A DNA stretch of 26,192 nt from VFJL01 sp043752345 (GCA_043752345.1 JAYUYT010000090.1:1-26192); one strand, 5' to 3'. Positions 16,844 through 23,432 are shown, counted from the first letter of the stretch. Notes: generated by a model from the sequence alone, not told the origin. Program-made: numbers and translations.

Positions 16844-16986
16844 CGGACGCCTCTAAAAATTTAAAGTTCTAAACAAGACAAGGCGCGAACAAAAAATGTA
16901 GACGCAGCATATAACTGATATGTAAGGAAACATTTTTTGTGAGCAACGAAGTATTGTGACGAAATCTGAATTTTTAGAGATGTCCG
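16844..16986 (+). mobile_element. 143-bp miniature inverted-repeat element
   Basis: The ends are imperfect inverted repeats: CGGACGCCTCTAAAAATT at the left pairs with the complement of AATTTTTAGAGATGTCCG at the right, 16 of 18 bases. Further in, GCGAACAAAAAATGT pairs with ACATTTTTTGTGAGC (13 of 15). Between these blocks the arms match loosely with one indel, so most of the element can fold into one long hairpin. It fills the gap between the ferredoxin and hydrolase genes and contains the ATG of the latter. No ORF is carried. A non-autonomous transposable element (MITE) is the best explanation; the mobilising family is not recognised, and no target duplication is obvious. Confidence 0.6.
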
Positions 16987-17615
16987 TGAGCACTCCCCAG
17001 AAACTCTTCATCGACGGCCCCGCAGGCAAACTGGAAACGGTACTGACCGAGCCGGACTCTGCCCGCCCTGCTGGCATAGCCGTCATCGCTCATCCCCATC
17101 CGCTATACGGTGGCACCATGGACAGCAAGATCGTGCATACCCTGTTCAAGGTTTTGCCCGAACTCGGTTTTGTCACCGTCAAATTCAATTTTCGCGGCGT
17201 CGGCAAGAGCGACGGTGCTTACGATAAGAGTGTGGGTGAGATCGAAGACGTGCTGGCAGTGGTCGGGGCTATCCGCAGTCAATTCGCTGCCGGACTGGAT
17301 GACTTGCCATTGCTGCTGGCGGGGTTTTCTTTCGGCGGCGCAATCCAGGCGCACGCGGCGCAACAACTCAATCCGCAAAAACTGGTGCTGGTGGCGCCCT
17401 CGGTGGAACGGCTGAAAGCGCCACCCGTTGCCGATCATGCTGCCAGCACATTGATTATCCACGGTGACAGGGACGACGTGGTGCCGCTGCAATCGGTGCT
17501 GGACTGGGCCGCACCGCAGGAACTGCCGGTGGTGGTGATTCCGGGTGCGGAACATTTCTTTCACGGCCGGCTGCATATTCTCCGCCGCATCGTGCTCGAT
17601 TCCTGCCGGCCCTGA
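16980..17615 (+). CDS. Alpha/beta hydrolase (COG2945-type)
   Basis: A 211-residue cytoplasmic alpha/beta hydrolase. The oxyanion region is AHPHPLYGGTMDSK, followed by NFRGVGKSDG, the nucleophile elbow GFSFGG (Ser117), an acid in HGDRDDVVPL (Asp165 or 166) and the catalytic His192 in GAEHFFHG. All triad residues are present, so it should be active; the substrate is unknown. Starts at 16956 (GTG), 16980 (ATG) and 16986 (GTG) are possible. The first two lie inside the inverted-repeat element and none has a good ribosome-binding site, so the insertion may have changed how this gene is expressed. Confidence 0.85.
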   Translation: MSVSTPQKLFIDGPAGKLETVLTEPDSARPAGIAVIAHPHPLYGGTMDSKIVHTLFKVLPELGFVTVKFNFRGVGKSDGAYDKSVGEIEDVLAVVGAIRSQFAAGLDDLPLLLAGFSFGGAIQAHAAQQLNPQKLVLVAPSVERLKAPPVADHAASTLIIHGDRDDVVPLQSVLDWAAPQELPVVVIPGAEHFFHGRLHILRRIVLDSCRP

Positions 17616-17677
17616 GCAGCGACCCTGTGCGTTACCCGCCTTGCGCGCCCTTTAGCGGCGAGGCTCTGAAGAATAGC

Positions 17678-17989
17678 TCATGCCCGAGCCCCCGCTTGAG
17701 AACCCGGTACCATTACGGAATTAATAATCTTCACCGCTACCCCAATTTCATCGTCGCGAGGCTCGATTCGAACAGTCTCTCCGGTACACCTGAGCATCAG
17801 TTTCCCCCCGGGACTATCAAACTCCACCGTGAAATTGATCCGGCTTCCAGGTATATAAGACGCACCGGTTTCCAAATACATTCCCGATGCACTGATGTCA
17901 CGAGTTATGCCTTTGGTATTTCCCAAATGCACCGGACGCGCGCAGGCAATCCGCTCTTCTGTTCTATTCGCTTTTACTGATGAGATCAT
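17678..17989 (-). CDS. PilZ-domain protein, probable c-di-GMP receptor
   Basis: A 103-residue protein consisting of one PilZ domain. Both c-di-GMP contact motifs are present: RxxxR as Arg9-TEE-Arg13, and DxSxxG as Asp31-I-Ser33-AS-Gly36. Single-domain PilZ proteins bind c-di-GMP and act on a partner protein, often in motility, exopolysaccharide or pilus control. No such partner is adjacent; the nearest neighbours are the convergent hydrolase and, 231 bp upstream, a response regulator on the same strand. Confidence 0.87.
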   Translation of the reverse strand: MISSVKANRTEERIACARPVHLGNTKGITRDISASGMYLETGASYIPGSRINFTVEFDSPGGKLMLRCTGETVRIEPRDDEIGVAVKIINSVMVPGSQAGARA

Positions 17990-18220
17990 AGTTCGTTTGT
18001 AACTCCAAGTTGCGTCGTTTTACCCTCAGTCAGCGCGGTTTGCATGACGATGGCAAGTCCTGACTACAGGTTGAATGATACTGCCTTGATTAAAAATAGC
18101 CATAGGTCATAACTACCTAATTGCATGAGAGAAAGGTGCTATGAAAATGATGGCAAAGCAGGACATCCGCACTGGGTAGAATAGCAGGAATGTCCTATGC
18201 CGAATGGGGGATTTCTGAGG
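17990..18220. other. AT-rich gap between PilZ and response-regulator genes
   Basis: No gene is supported here. It contains a perfect 7-bp inverted repeat, AGGACAT (18160-18166) and ATGTCCT (18190-18196), just downstream of the response regulator. It could be a weak transcription stop or an operator for the PilZ gene; neither is shown by the sequence alone. Confidence 0.35.
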
Positions 18221-18910
18221 CTAGGCCCTTAGCTTGTTCGATCCTTGCTTGTTCGCGTACTCCCATAGCCCCAGCCTAGTGGTCACGCCCAGTTTTCCGT
18301 AGATCGAGCTAAGATGGTTACGAACAGCGCTTTCGCTTATATGCAGCTGGGATGCTATGGCCTCGCTGGTCGCTCCGACGTGAGCCGTCAGAAATTCGAC
18401 AATTTCTTGCTCTTCGGGGGTGAGCGCCCCAAATGCTTCCTGTTGCTGGTTGCATTCATCTGCGGGGTCCTGACGCGAAAGTCCAAGAACCAGTCGGCTG
18501 GTACCATCACGGTCAAGCCAGAATTGATCTGCATGCACTCTCTCAATGGCCCTCAGAACTGTTTCCACTGGCTCCTCTTTTCCAACGACACCTCTGGCAC
18601 CAACAAGCATGGCTCTATCATGCACTGCGAGATCACGGATTCCTGTGAAGACCAGGATCTTTGCTTTGGAAGCGGAAATTAACTGCGGGATAGCGTCGAT
18701 TCCCTCCTCGATATCGAGATCCAGGTCGAGCAGAATCACGTCGGCAAACAATTTCTCCACTTGCGAGAAAACTTCGGCGCAGTGCGTGAATTTTCTGATC
18801 ACTTCCATCCTGGGGCGCTGGCTGTCAATCAGCTTTTCCAATCCCAAAAGTACAATGGAATGTCGGCTAATCAGCAAGACCCGAATGGGCGTTATGAGTT
18901 CATCAGTCAT
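18221..18910 (-). CDS. LuxR/NarL-type response regulator with altered acidic pocket
   Basis: A 229-residue two-domain regulator. The receiver domain (about 8-125) has the phosphoacceptor Asp62 (VILLDLDLD), Thr89 (VFTG) and Lys111 (VVGKEEP). The usual acidic pair at the end of the first strand is Ser15-Arg16 (VLLISRHSIV), so Mg2+-dependent phosphorylation may be impaired. The C-terminal LuxR helix-turn-helix (about 165-225) includes LTPEEQEIVEFL, ATSEAIASQLHIS and AVRNHLSSIYGKLGV and should bind DNA. No histidine kinase is adjacent, so it is an orphan in this window. The start has no evident ribosome-binding site. Targets are unknown; the nearby PilZ gene and small secreted proteins are candidates only by proximity. 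Confidence 0.9.
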   Translation of the reverse strand: MTDELITPIRVLLISRHSIVLLGLEKLIDSQRPRMEVIRKFTHCAEVFSQVEKLFADVILLDLDLDIEEGIDAIPQLISASKAKILVFTGIRDLAVHDRAMLVGARGVVGKEEPVETVLRAIERVHADQFWLDRDGTSRLVLGLSRQDPADECNQQQEAFGALTPEEQEIVEFLTAHVGATSEAIASQLHISESAVRNHLSSIYGKLGVTTRLGLWEYANKQGSNKLRA

Positions 18911-19178
18911 ACAATTCGAGCATTATTATCTAAAAAATTGCCGGGGACAATAACATAGCTATAGAATCCACACTAGCAATACGTGTTCTCAGAGACTCAA
19001 TTTGATATTTATTGCGTTCTACGCCTTGCCCTTTGTTTCGCTACCTATTCCATTGGTGTCTATTCTTAATAAAATATACAACATGTTGCGGATGATTTCA
19101 TCATATTACTTGCCTATCACGCCTCGCATCACCCAAATTGGTTAAATTGCAAAAACCTCTCTTTCCGGAAATAAGGAG
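18911..19178. other. AT-rich intergenic region
   Basis: No ORF of protein-like quality and no RNA gene recognised. It must hold the promoter of the leftward response regulator, but I see no clear -10/-35 pair. Confidence 0.4.
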
Positions 19179-19352
19179 ATGAACGAGGATCTCTGCCTCA
19201 TTGAGTTGATCTACAGGACGGCGATGGACGGCCAGAATTGGCCATTGCTGATGGAAGAAATTACAACGTCGATAGGCGAGAATGGCGCATTGCAGAGACT
19301 GATGGACCACCAAACCCAGCAGGTCGGCTTTGTGCCAGCCCAGAAAATCTGA
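19179..19352 (+). pseudogene. N-terminal remnant of a LuxR-family regulator
   Basis: A 57-codon ORF. Its first 35 residues, including LIELIYRTAMDGQNWPLLME, resemble the N terminus of LuxR-type regulators that begin with an IYEAALDPxxWP-like helix pair. The frame stops after QQVGFVPAQKI and no helix-turn-helix follows in any frame nearby, so the rest of the gene seems to be lost. AAGGAG lies directly against the ATG, too close for efficient initiation. It may be a dead fragment or a small protein in its own right. It lies upstream of, and divergent from, the response regulator. Confidence 0.45.
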
Positions 19353-19520
19353 ACTTGACTAAGAAGAAAACGCTGCTATTCATAATCTATGTGCCTGTAC
19401 AAATCCATCCCCATCTTTGTAACAAGGGCAATATTGGATTAAGGCACGTTAAACCGGGGCTGCAAAAGTAGCCAGGTCTCAGTAAATCAACCTTCAGCCA
19501 ACTTTAAAAGAGGAATCAAA

Positions 19521-19787
19521 ATGAACAAACTGCTTGCCGCTAGCGTTGCTGCGATGTTCGTATTCGGTTCGACTGCCACCCTGGCAGAGCATCCTCCTTC
19601 CAAGCCGGAGCACACCTCCGCCCGGACTGTCCTGATCGAAATGGGCTGCAAGGACAAAAAACCGAGTGAAGAAATCATGGATCCAACTGACGCCAGAAAA
19701 CAGGTGAAATGCCATGAGCCGGAGATGAATCTGCGCTCTCCAGAAATGGGAGGGAGGGATCTGGGCTCTTCAGAGAAAAAATATTAA
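19521..19787 (+). CDS. Small secreted protein of unknown function
   Basis: An 88-residue protein with a clean signal peptide (MNKLLAASVAAMFVFGSTATLA, cleavage likely after residue 22). The mature part is short, charged and hydrophilic, with two cysteines (in MGCKDK and VKCHEP) that could form a disulphide in the periplasm. AGAGGA lies seven bases before the ATG, so translation is well supported. I recognise no family. It stands alone between a regulator remnant and a gene-free stretch, with a hairpin 40-60 bp downstream. Confidence 0.65.
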   Translation: MNKLLAASVAAMFVFGSTATLAEHPPSKPEHTSARTVLIEMGCKDKKPSEEIMDPTDARKQVKCHEPEMNLRSPEMGGRDLGSSEKKY

Positions 19788-20180
19788 ACGCAGTTCCCCA
19801 TATTCCACGAGTAAAGTGCCTGGAGCCGGAGTAAGCAGTAGCTCCGGTTGTCTGGGCAGAATTTCATTCTATAGGCACAACCTAGTAGTCTTCGTTCTAC
19901 GCCGCTTTTAACAGTTCGGGCAGCGCGCTGATTGATCTTGCTCCTGCCAGCGCGTCTGCATAGCCCCGGAAGGGTTGCCTGCGCATCCTTCCGGCATCTG
20001 CTGGCGCCGCTTCCTCGATGCCGAGCTACCCACACGGCAGTGACTCGGCTCCTGCCTCGCGCGCCCAATCTCAATCGTGCATATGAAATCCGGGGGTAGA
20101 GTGGTGGTTCTTTTTGATCGGCACCAGGTGGGTTAAACTGAACCCCGGAAACTTCCCATCGTTACATCCAAGGACTAATC
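19788..20180. other. Gene-free stretch with two hairpins, possibly decayed mobile DNA
   Basis: About 390 bp without a convincing ORF; the frames here have in-frame stops and poor composition. Two inverted repeats are visible. CCGGAG/CTCCGG (19826-19831 with 19842-19847) may act as a terminator for the gene upstream, although no T-run follows. CCGGAAGG/CCTTCCGG (19966-19973 with 19987-19994) is a perfect 8-bp stem with a 13-base loop. One plus-strand frame near 20105-20165 looks slightly protein-like and could be a decayed transposon end; I cannot support that further. Confidence 0.4.
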
Positions 20181-20513
20181 ATGAAATGGAAGTATTTATG
20201 ACTGGTGTTGTTATTCGTGTTTCCCAACGCCAGTGGGGCCGAGGATGAAGATTACAAAATCTGCGCCATCGGCGGTTATTTTTCCGGGGCCGAAGACAAG
20301 TTCCTAAGCGGCCTGGCTGCGCATCTTGCATCAAAGAAAAAAATTCTCACTAACCCGATATGTGTTGCAGTGTGGAAAAATGCCTATACATTCGGAGCAC
20401 ATCACTCCAAAACCGGGAAAATTGAAAGCGATGCGGAGGGTATGGTTGTCCGGCAGGTCAGCGAATTCAGCGCACAGGTATACGATGCTGTCAGTGCAAG
20501 TATCAACCCCTAA
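20181..20513 (+). pseudogene. Secreted protein gene with an in-frame TGA in the signal peptide
   Basis: The ATG at 20181 has AAGGA seven bases upstream and begins MKWKYL, then TGA (20199-20201), then LVLLFVFPNASGA in the same frame. Together these would make a normal signal peptide. The following 88 residues are open and protein-like (AEDEDYKICAIGGYF at the mature start; two Cys). A restart at GTG 20205 would give a 102-residue product lacking the basic n-region needed for export. The gene is therefore probably inactivated by one nonsense change, perhaps recently, since the rest of the frame is intact. I recognise no family. The next gene starts 67 bp downstream on the same strand. Confidence 0.55.
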
Positions 20514-20580
20514 ACATTCCGGCGCATCACTGCAAGCGACCCATTTATTTCGTACTGAATTATCTTCTACTGAACGGCCT

Positions 20581-21042
20581 ATGAGATTTTCCTATTTCCA
20601 ACTGATCATTATTCTGGCCGTGGGACTCGGATGTGGCAGCACTTCTAGCGTGCATGCAGCCGATAAAATGAAATTTGAAACTGACCCGCCACAACGGCTG
20701 GAGGTGCGCTACCGCCTGTTCAAGACCGGAAACATGTGGAATTTCCTGGAACTCGACACCCAGACTGGCCGCCTTTGGCAGGTGCAGTTCAGCGTGGACA
20801 ACGATGTCAATCGAACGCGAACAGCCATCAACATAGATGCTCTGGCAGCCGATGGCAAGAATGGACGTTTTACCTTGTATCCGACCGATAATATGTGGAA
20901 CTTCCTGATGGTGGACCAAGACAGCGGCCGCATCTGGCAGGCCCAGTTCTCCATTGATGATGAGAACCGGGGGATTTTTCCGATAGTTGGGTCTGAAGAT
21001 ACGCGCCTTCTGCCCGAGAAATTACTGAAAAATCCCAGATAG
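20581..21042 (+). CDS. Secreted protein with two 31-residue repeats (NMWNFL type)
   Basis: A 153-residue protein with a signal peptide ending near VHA (residue 26). The mature part holds two copies of a 31-residue unit, residues 43-73 and 96-126. Each is built around NMWNFL, then a D-x-x-[TS]-GR-x-WQ-x-QFS-x-D pattern; 18 of 31 positions are identical. The units probably form paired beta-hairpins in the periplasm. The ATG at 20581 is chosen because it begins the signal peptide; the frame is open further upstream but overlaps the preceding gene. The ribosome-binding site is weak. I do not know a function. Confidence 0.65.
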   Translation: MRFSYFQLIIILAVGLGCGSTSSVHAADKMKFETDPPQRLEVRYRLFKTGNMWNFLELDTQTGRLWQVQFSVDNDVNRTRTAINIDALAADGKNGRFTLYPTDNMWNFLMVDQDSGRIWQAQFSIDDENRGIFPIVGSEDTRLLPEKLLKNPR

Positions 21043-21074
21043 GAAGAAAAAGCGCAACCCCGATAGTGGAACTT

Positions 21075-21278
21075 ATGCAACGTCTGCTTATTCTGCTCGG
21101 CCTGCTGTTGTTACTGGTAGGACTGGCATGGCCTTGGCTGTCAAAATTGCCCTTTGGCCGGCTGCCGGGGGATATCACTATCGAACGGGAGAATTTCAGC
21201 TTTTACTTTCCGTTGACGAGCGGCCTGCTGGTGTCGATACTATTGTCGCTGCTGCTATGGTGGTGGTCACGGAAGTGA
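21075..21278 (+). CDS. DUF2905-family small membrane protein
   Basis: A 67-residue inner-membrane protein with two hydrophobic helices flanking the family core LPFGRLPGDITIERENFSFY and the following FPLTSGLL. The function of DUF2905 proteins is unknown. ATG 21075 is preferred over the GTG at 21066 because it begins the first helix directly. It is followed 35 bp later by another tiny membrane ORF. Confidence 0.85.
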   Translation: MQRLLILLGLLLLLVGLAWPWLSKLPFGRLPGDITIERENFSFYFPLTSGLLVSILLSLLLWWWSRK

Positions 21279-21313
21279 GCACCGGAAATTCTTTCCTCGA
21301 AGGAGATGATTAA

Positions 21314-21433
21314 TTGGATTTATATGAGTCCATGGTGTTCTGGTTCGCTAAAGAATTTGTAAAGACTATCCTGGGCCTGGGATTTATTCTGGGAGTGATC
21401 TTGTTTTTTCGGTGGATGAGAAGTGATGATTGA
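21314..21433 (+). CDS. 39-residue single-helix membrane ORF
   Basis: A short ORF with a TTG start preceded by AAGGAG at eight bases, a strong ribosome-binding site that has no other obvious target. The product begins MDLYESMVFWFAKEF, has one hydrophobic helix (ILGLGFILGVILFFRW) and ends MRSDD, suggesting a small inner-membrane protein with the C terminus charged. It lies between the DUF2905 gene and the lipoprotein gene (15 bp gap), all on the same strand. No family recognised. Confidence 0.5.
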   Translation: MDLYESMVFWFAKEFVKTILGLGFILGVILFFRWMRSDD

Positions 21434-21448
21434 TTTGAAATTGCCATA

Positions 21449-22291
21449 ATGCGTTTGCCCAAAACCCTACTGCCGCTGCTGTTCCTGCTGCTGAGCGGGT
21501 GCAGCCTCGTCACCGTCGCCTACAACAATGTCGACATGGCGATACGCTGGGTTGCCTCCGATTACTTCGATTTCAACACTCACCAGCAGGCACAGTTCGA
21601 GCGGAACGTGCAGCGTGTACATGCCTGGCACCGCAAGGAAGAGCTACCAAAATACGCCATGCTGTGTAGCGAGATGGCTAAACGTGTTGAGACCGGACTC
21701 AAACCGAGTGATCTCGACTGGATGGACAACGCTGTGGAAGCGCGTAGAGAAGCGTTGATGCATTATGCCGCAGGGGATCTAGCCGGAGTGCTGGGAACCA
21801 TGGAACCAGCGCAATTCGGCGCCATGGACACAAAGTTCGCCAAGGAAAACGTGAAGTTCCGCAAGGAGAATCTTGACGGCACTCCCGAGGCGCTGGAAAA
21901 GAAACGGGTGAAGCGATCGCTGGAACGTATCGAAGACTGGGTCGGGGCACTTGAACCGAACCAGAAAGAGCGGATCACCGCGATGGTGAAAGATTTCCCG
22001 CAGAGCGCCGAGCATCGCTACGTGCACCGTGCCACCCGGCAAAAAATGCTGCGCGAACTGCTCGAAGCAAAGCTACCAAAAGACAAACTGGAAGAAGGTC
22101 TCAGGCAATGGCTGGTCGATTGGGGAAATGGTCGCACTACCGAACATGAGCGAGCCTGGGCGCAGTGGGTGAAACAGTTGCGGCAACTGATGCTGGAGCT
22201 TGACGCCATGCTGACGCCGAAACAACGCCTGCATTTAACCCAGAAGCTGCATGGCTACGCAAAAGATTTTACCGTGTTGAGCAAGCGTTAA
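21449..22291 (+). CDS. DUF6279-type outer-membrane lipoprotein candidate
   Basis: A 280-residue lipoprotein: lipobox LLSGC with the modified Cys at residue 18. The mature start has VAYNNVDMAIRW, then a mostly helical, charged protein with DYFDFNTHQQAQFE and a late WVKQLRQLMLELDAMLTPKQR segment, as in DUF6279 proteins. The function is unknown; Asp at +2 is absent, so sorting to the outer membrane is plausible. The ribosome-binding site is weak. Its stop TAA (22289-22291) abuts the miniature repeat element and overlaps the presumed YTAR target site. Confidence 0.8.
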   Translation: MRLPKTLLPLLFLLLSGCSLVTVAYNNVDMAIRWVASDYFDFNTHQQAQFERNVQRVHAWHRKEELPKYAMLCSEMAKRVETGLKPSDLDWMDNAVEARREALMHYAAGDLAGVLGTMEPAQFGAMDTKFAKENVKFRKENLDGTPEALEKKRVKRSLERIEDWVGALEPNQKERITAMVKDFPQSAEHRYVHRATRQKMLRELLEAKLPKDKLEEGLRQWLVDWGNGRTTEHERAWAQWVKQLRQLMLELDAMLTPKQRLHLTQKLHGYAKDFTVLSKR

Positions 22292-22346
22292 GGAACCACT
22301 GAACAAGTCCCTCGCGGGCGCGACGGAGGACTTATCCGGTGGTTCC
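22292..22346. mobile_element. 55-bp miniature inverted-repeat element, IS5-like ends
   Basis: The arms GGAACCACTGAACAAGTCC (22292-22310) and the complement of GGACTTATCCGGTGGTTCC (22328-22346) match at 16 of 19 positions around a 17-base GC-rich centre. It is flanked by TTAA on the left and CTAA on the right, both YTAR sites and nearly a 4-bp duplication. The left arm is almost identical to the solo repeat after potD. It lies between two convergent genes and could also serve them as a bidirectional transcription stop. Confidence 0.65.
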
Positions 22347-23051
22347 CTAAGACTCGACGTTCGCAAATTGCCAAATATCTTCGTACACTCGATATGTCGC
22401 GGTAAACGCACTCGTGAGTTGAGTAACGGTCGTGGGGTTTTCTTTCATACCAGCGGTAAATATCGCTCCGGATCGATAGCAACTATCCCCGTCAATAAAG
22501 ACATATCGGTCATCAAATCTGGACGCAGAACGAACTTGAATTGCTTGCTGTGACTGATTTCGATACGCGTTCACCGCAGGAAGCAAAGTATCAAGTTTCT
22601 CACGAGCAAGAAGTCTGATGGAAACTCCCTTTCTGACATGGGTTATGTACCGGGATACAAATCCTGCGTCCAGATATGGGTCAACAAACAGAATTGTTCG
22701 ATTCGCTGTTTTGATAATTTCTCGAATTTCATCAAAATAATCGAAAAACATTCCATTTGAAACGGCGATACTTAGTCGGCCAGTAGTATTCACCAGCAAG
22801 TTGTGTCTTGTTTGATGGAATACAGTGAATACTTTCCGTAGTCCCTCCTCTGAAATGTAAGCCTTATCGCTTTGTTCAGCATCTTTATCCATTTCTGCCA
22901 CAATATCCTTGGCTATATCACATTCTTCCAGTGCCGCCATAGCCCTACCCAACCAGCAATAGTTCTCGACTGACACATTGAAGACTGTTTCTCGCGAGGG
23001 AGCATTTCTTAGAATATCTTCAATCTCGGCAAGTAGTTCTACATCGGTCAT
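22347..23051 (-). CDS. PLD-like domain protein without a recognisable HKD motif
   Basis: A 234-residue protein. The C-terminal half has the layout of a single phospholipase-D-like domain: FDEIREIIKTANRTILFVDPYLD, then the GVSIRLLA strand and FDDRYVFIDGDSCYRSGAIF. In related proteins the last segment is HDR-type; here Asp replaces the His, so phosphodiesterase activity is doubtful. The N-terminal 90 residues are helical and acidic and not recognised. AAGGA lies about eight bases before the ATG, and the ATG overlaps the stop of a small upstream ORF (ATGA), suggesting coupled translation. The sequence is visibly more AT-rich than its flanks, and this type of domain occurs in defence and abortive-infection genes, so horizontal transfer is likely. 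A defence role is a guess. Confidence 0.65.
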   Translation of the reverse strand: MTDVELLAEIEDILRNAPSRETVFNVSVENYCWLGRAMAALEECDIAKDIVAEMDKDAEQSDKAYISEEGLRKVFTVFHQTRHNLLVNTTGRLSIAVSNGMFFDYFDEIREIIKTANRTILFVDPYLDAGFVSRYITHVRKGVSIRLLAREKLDTLLPAVNAYRNQSQQAIQVRSASRFDDRYVFIDGDSCYRSGAIFTAGMKENPTTVTQLTSAFTATYRVYEDIWQFANVES

Positions 23052-23257
23052 TGTTGTTTGTTCCTTGTAAATCTAACTTTGTTATCGGAGGGCAGCATAT
23101 ACCCAGCGTATCTGATTATCTGTTTTTGGAGATAAACACTAATGTCAGGTTCTGGCAAAAGCAGAACGCTCGCCCCAGTAGCGTCCCTTGATAGCAGCTT
23201 AGTCGCGTTTTGCCCCGTCGTTTCTGACGACCTCTGCGCAGTCTTTGATATCCTCAC
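23048..23257 (-). CDS. Small ORF coupled to the PLD-like gene
   Basis: A 69-codon ORF starting at GTG 23257 inside the end of the upstream small membrane gene (59-bp overlap) and ending in an ATGA overlap with the PLD-like gene. The last 40 residues (LLLPEPDISVYLQKQII and MLPSDNKVRF) look protein-like, the first 20 less so. It has no ribosome-binding site, so it may instead be the displaced C-terminal part of the upstream gene after a frameshift. No family recognised. Confidence 0.35.
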   Translation of the reverse strand: MRISKTAQRSSETTGQNATKLLSRDATGASVLLLPEPDISVYLQKQIIRYAGYMLPSDNKVRFTRNKQQ

Positions 23258-23414
23258 TTATTGCAGAAGGCAGGTTGCCGCAATCACGCTCAATTTTTTG
23301 CTGAGTACCGTCATCAGTAACTTTTATAAGGTATTTGGTCGCCGCGATTTTTAATGCAATCAATCCAACAATGAGGATTGCTATAAGCGCAAATGCGAGA
23401 ATCTTTGCTTTCAT
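23199..23414 (-). CDS. Small membrane-anchored protein, first gene of the PLD-like unit
   Basis: A 71-residue protein with one N-terminal membrane helix (ILAFALIAILIVGLIAL) and a charged tail with two cysteines (RDCGNLP and KDCAEVV). ATG 23414 is selected because AGGAAT lies six bases upstream; the longer frame to 23432 lacks a site. It is the first of three overlapping leftward ORFs leading to the PLD-like gene. Function unknown; a periplasmic or membrane sensor or effector for the unit is possible but not shown. Confidence 0.5.
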   Translation of the reverse strand: MKAKILAFALIAILIVGLIALKIAATKYLIKVTDDGTQQKIERDCGNLPSAISEDIKDCAEVVRNDGAKRD

Positions 23415-23432
23415 AACTTTATTCCTAATCAA

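Noticed and set aside
19784..20074. Minus-strand 96-codon ORF in the gene-free stretch
   Set aside because: The composition is Arg- and Cys-rich without a domain, signal peptide or ribosome-binding site. It overlaps the hairpins and is more likely non-coding.
20199..20201. TGA as a selenocysteine codon
   Set aside because: It lies in the hydrophobic core of a signal peptide, where selenocysteine has no role, and I see no SECIS-like hairpin directly after it.
20598..20640. Lipoprotein signal (VGLGC) in the two-repeat secreted protein
   Set aside because: Position -3 is Gly, which fits the lipobox poorly. A normal signal peptidase I site after VHA is more likely.
22292..22346. Inverted repeat as a simple intrinsic terminator
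   Set aside because: The stem is long and imperfect, there is no T-run, and the same arm occurs elsewhere in the window beside YTAR sites. A mobile miniature element explains it better, although it may also stop transcription.
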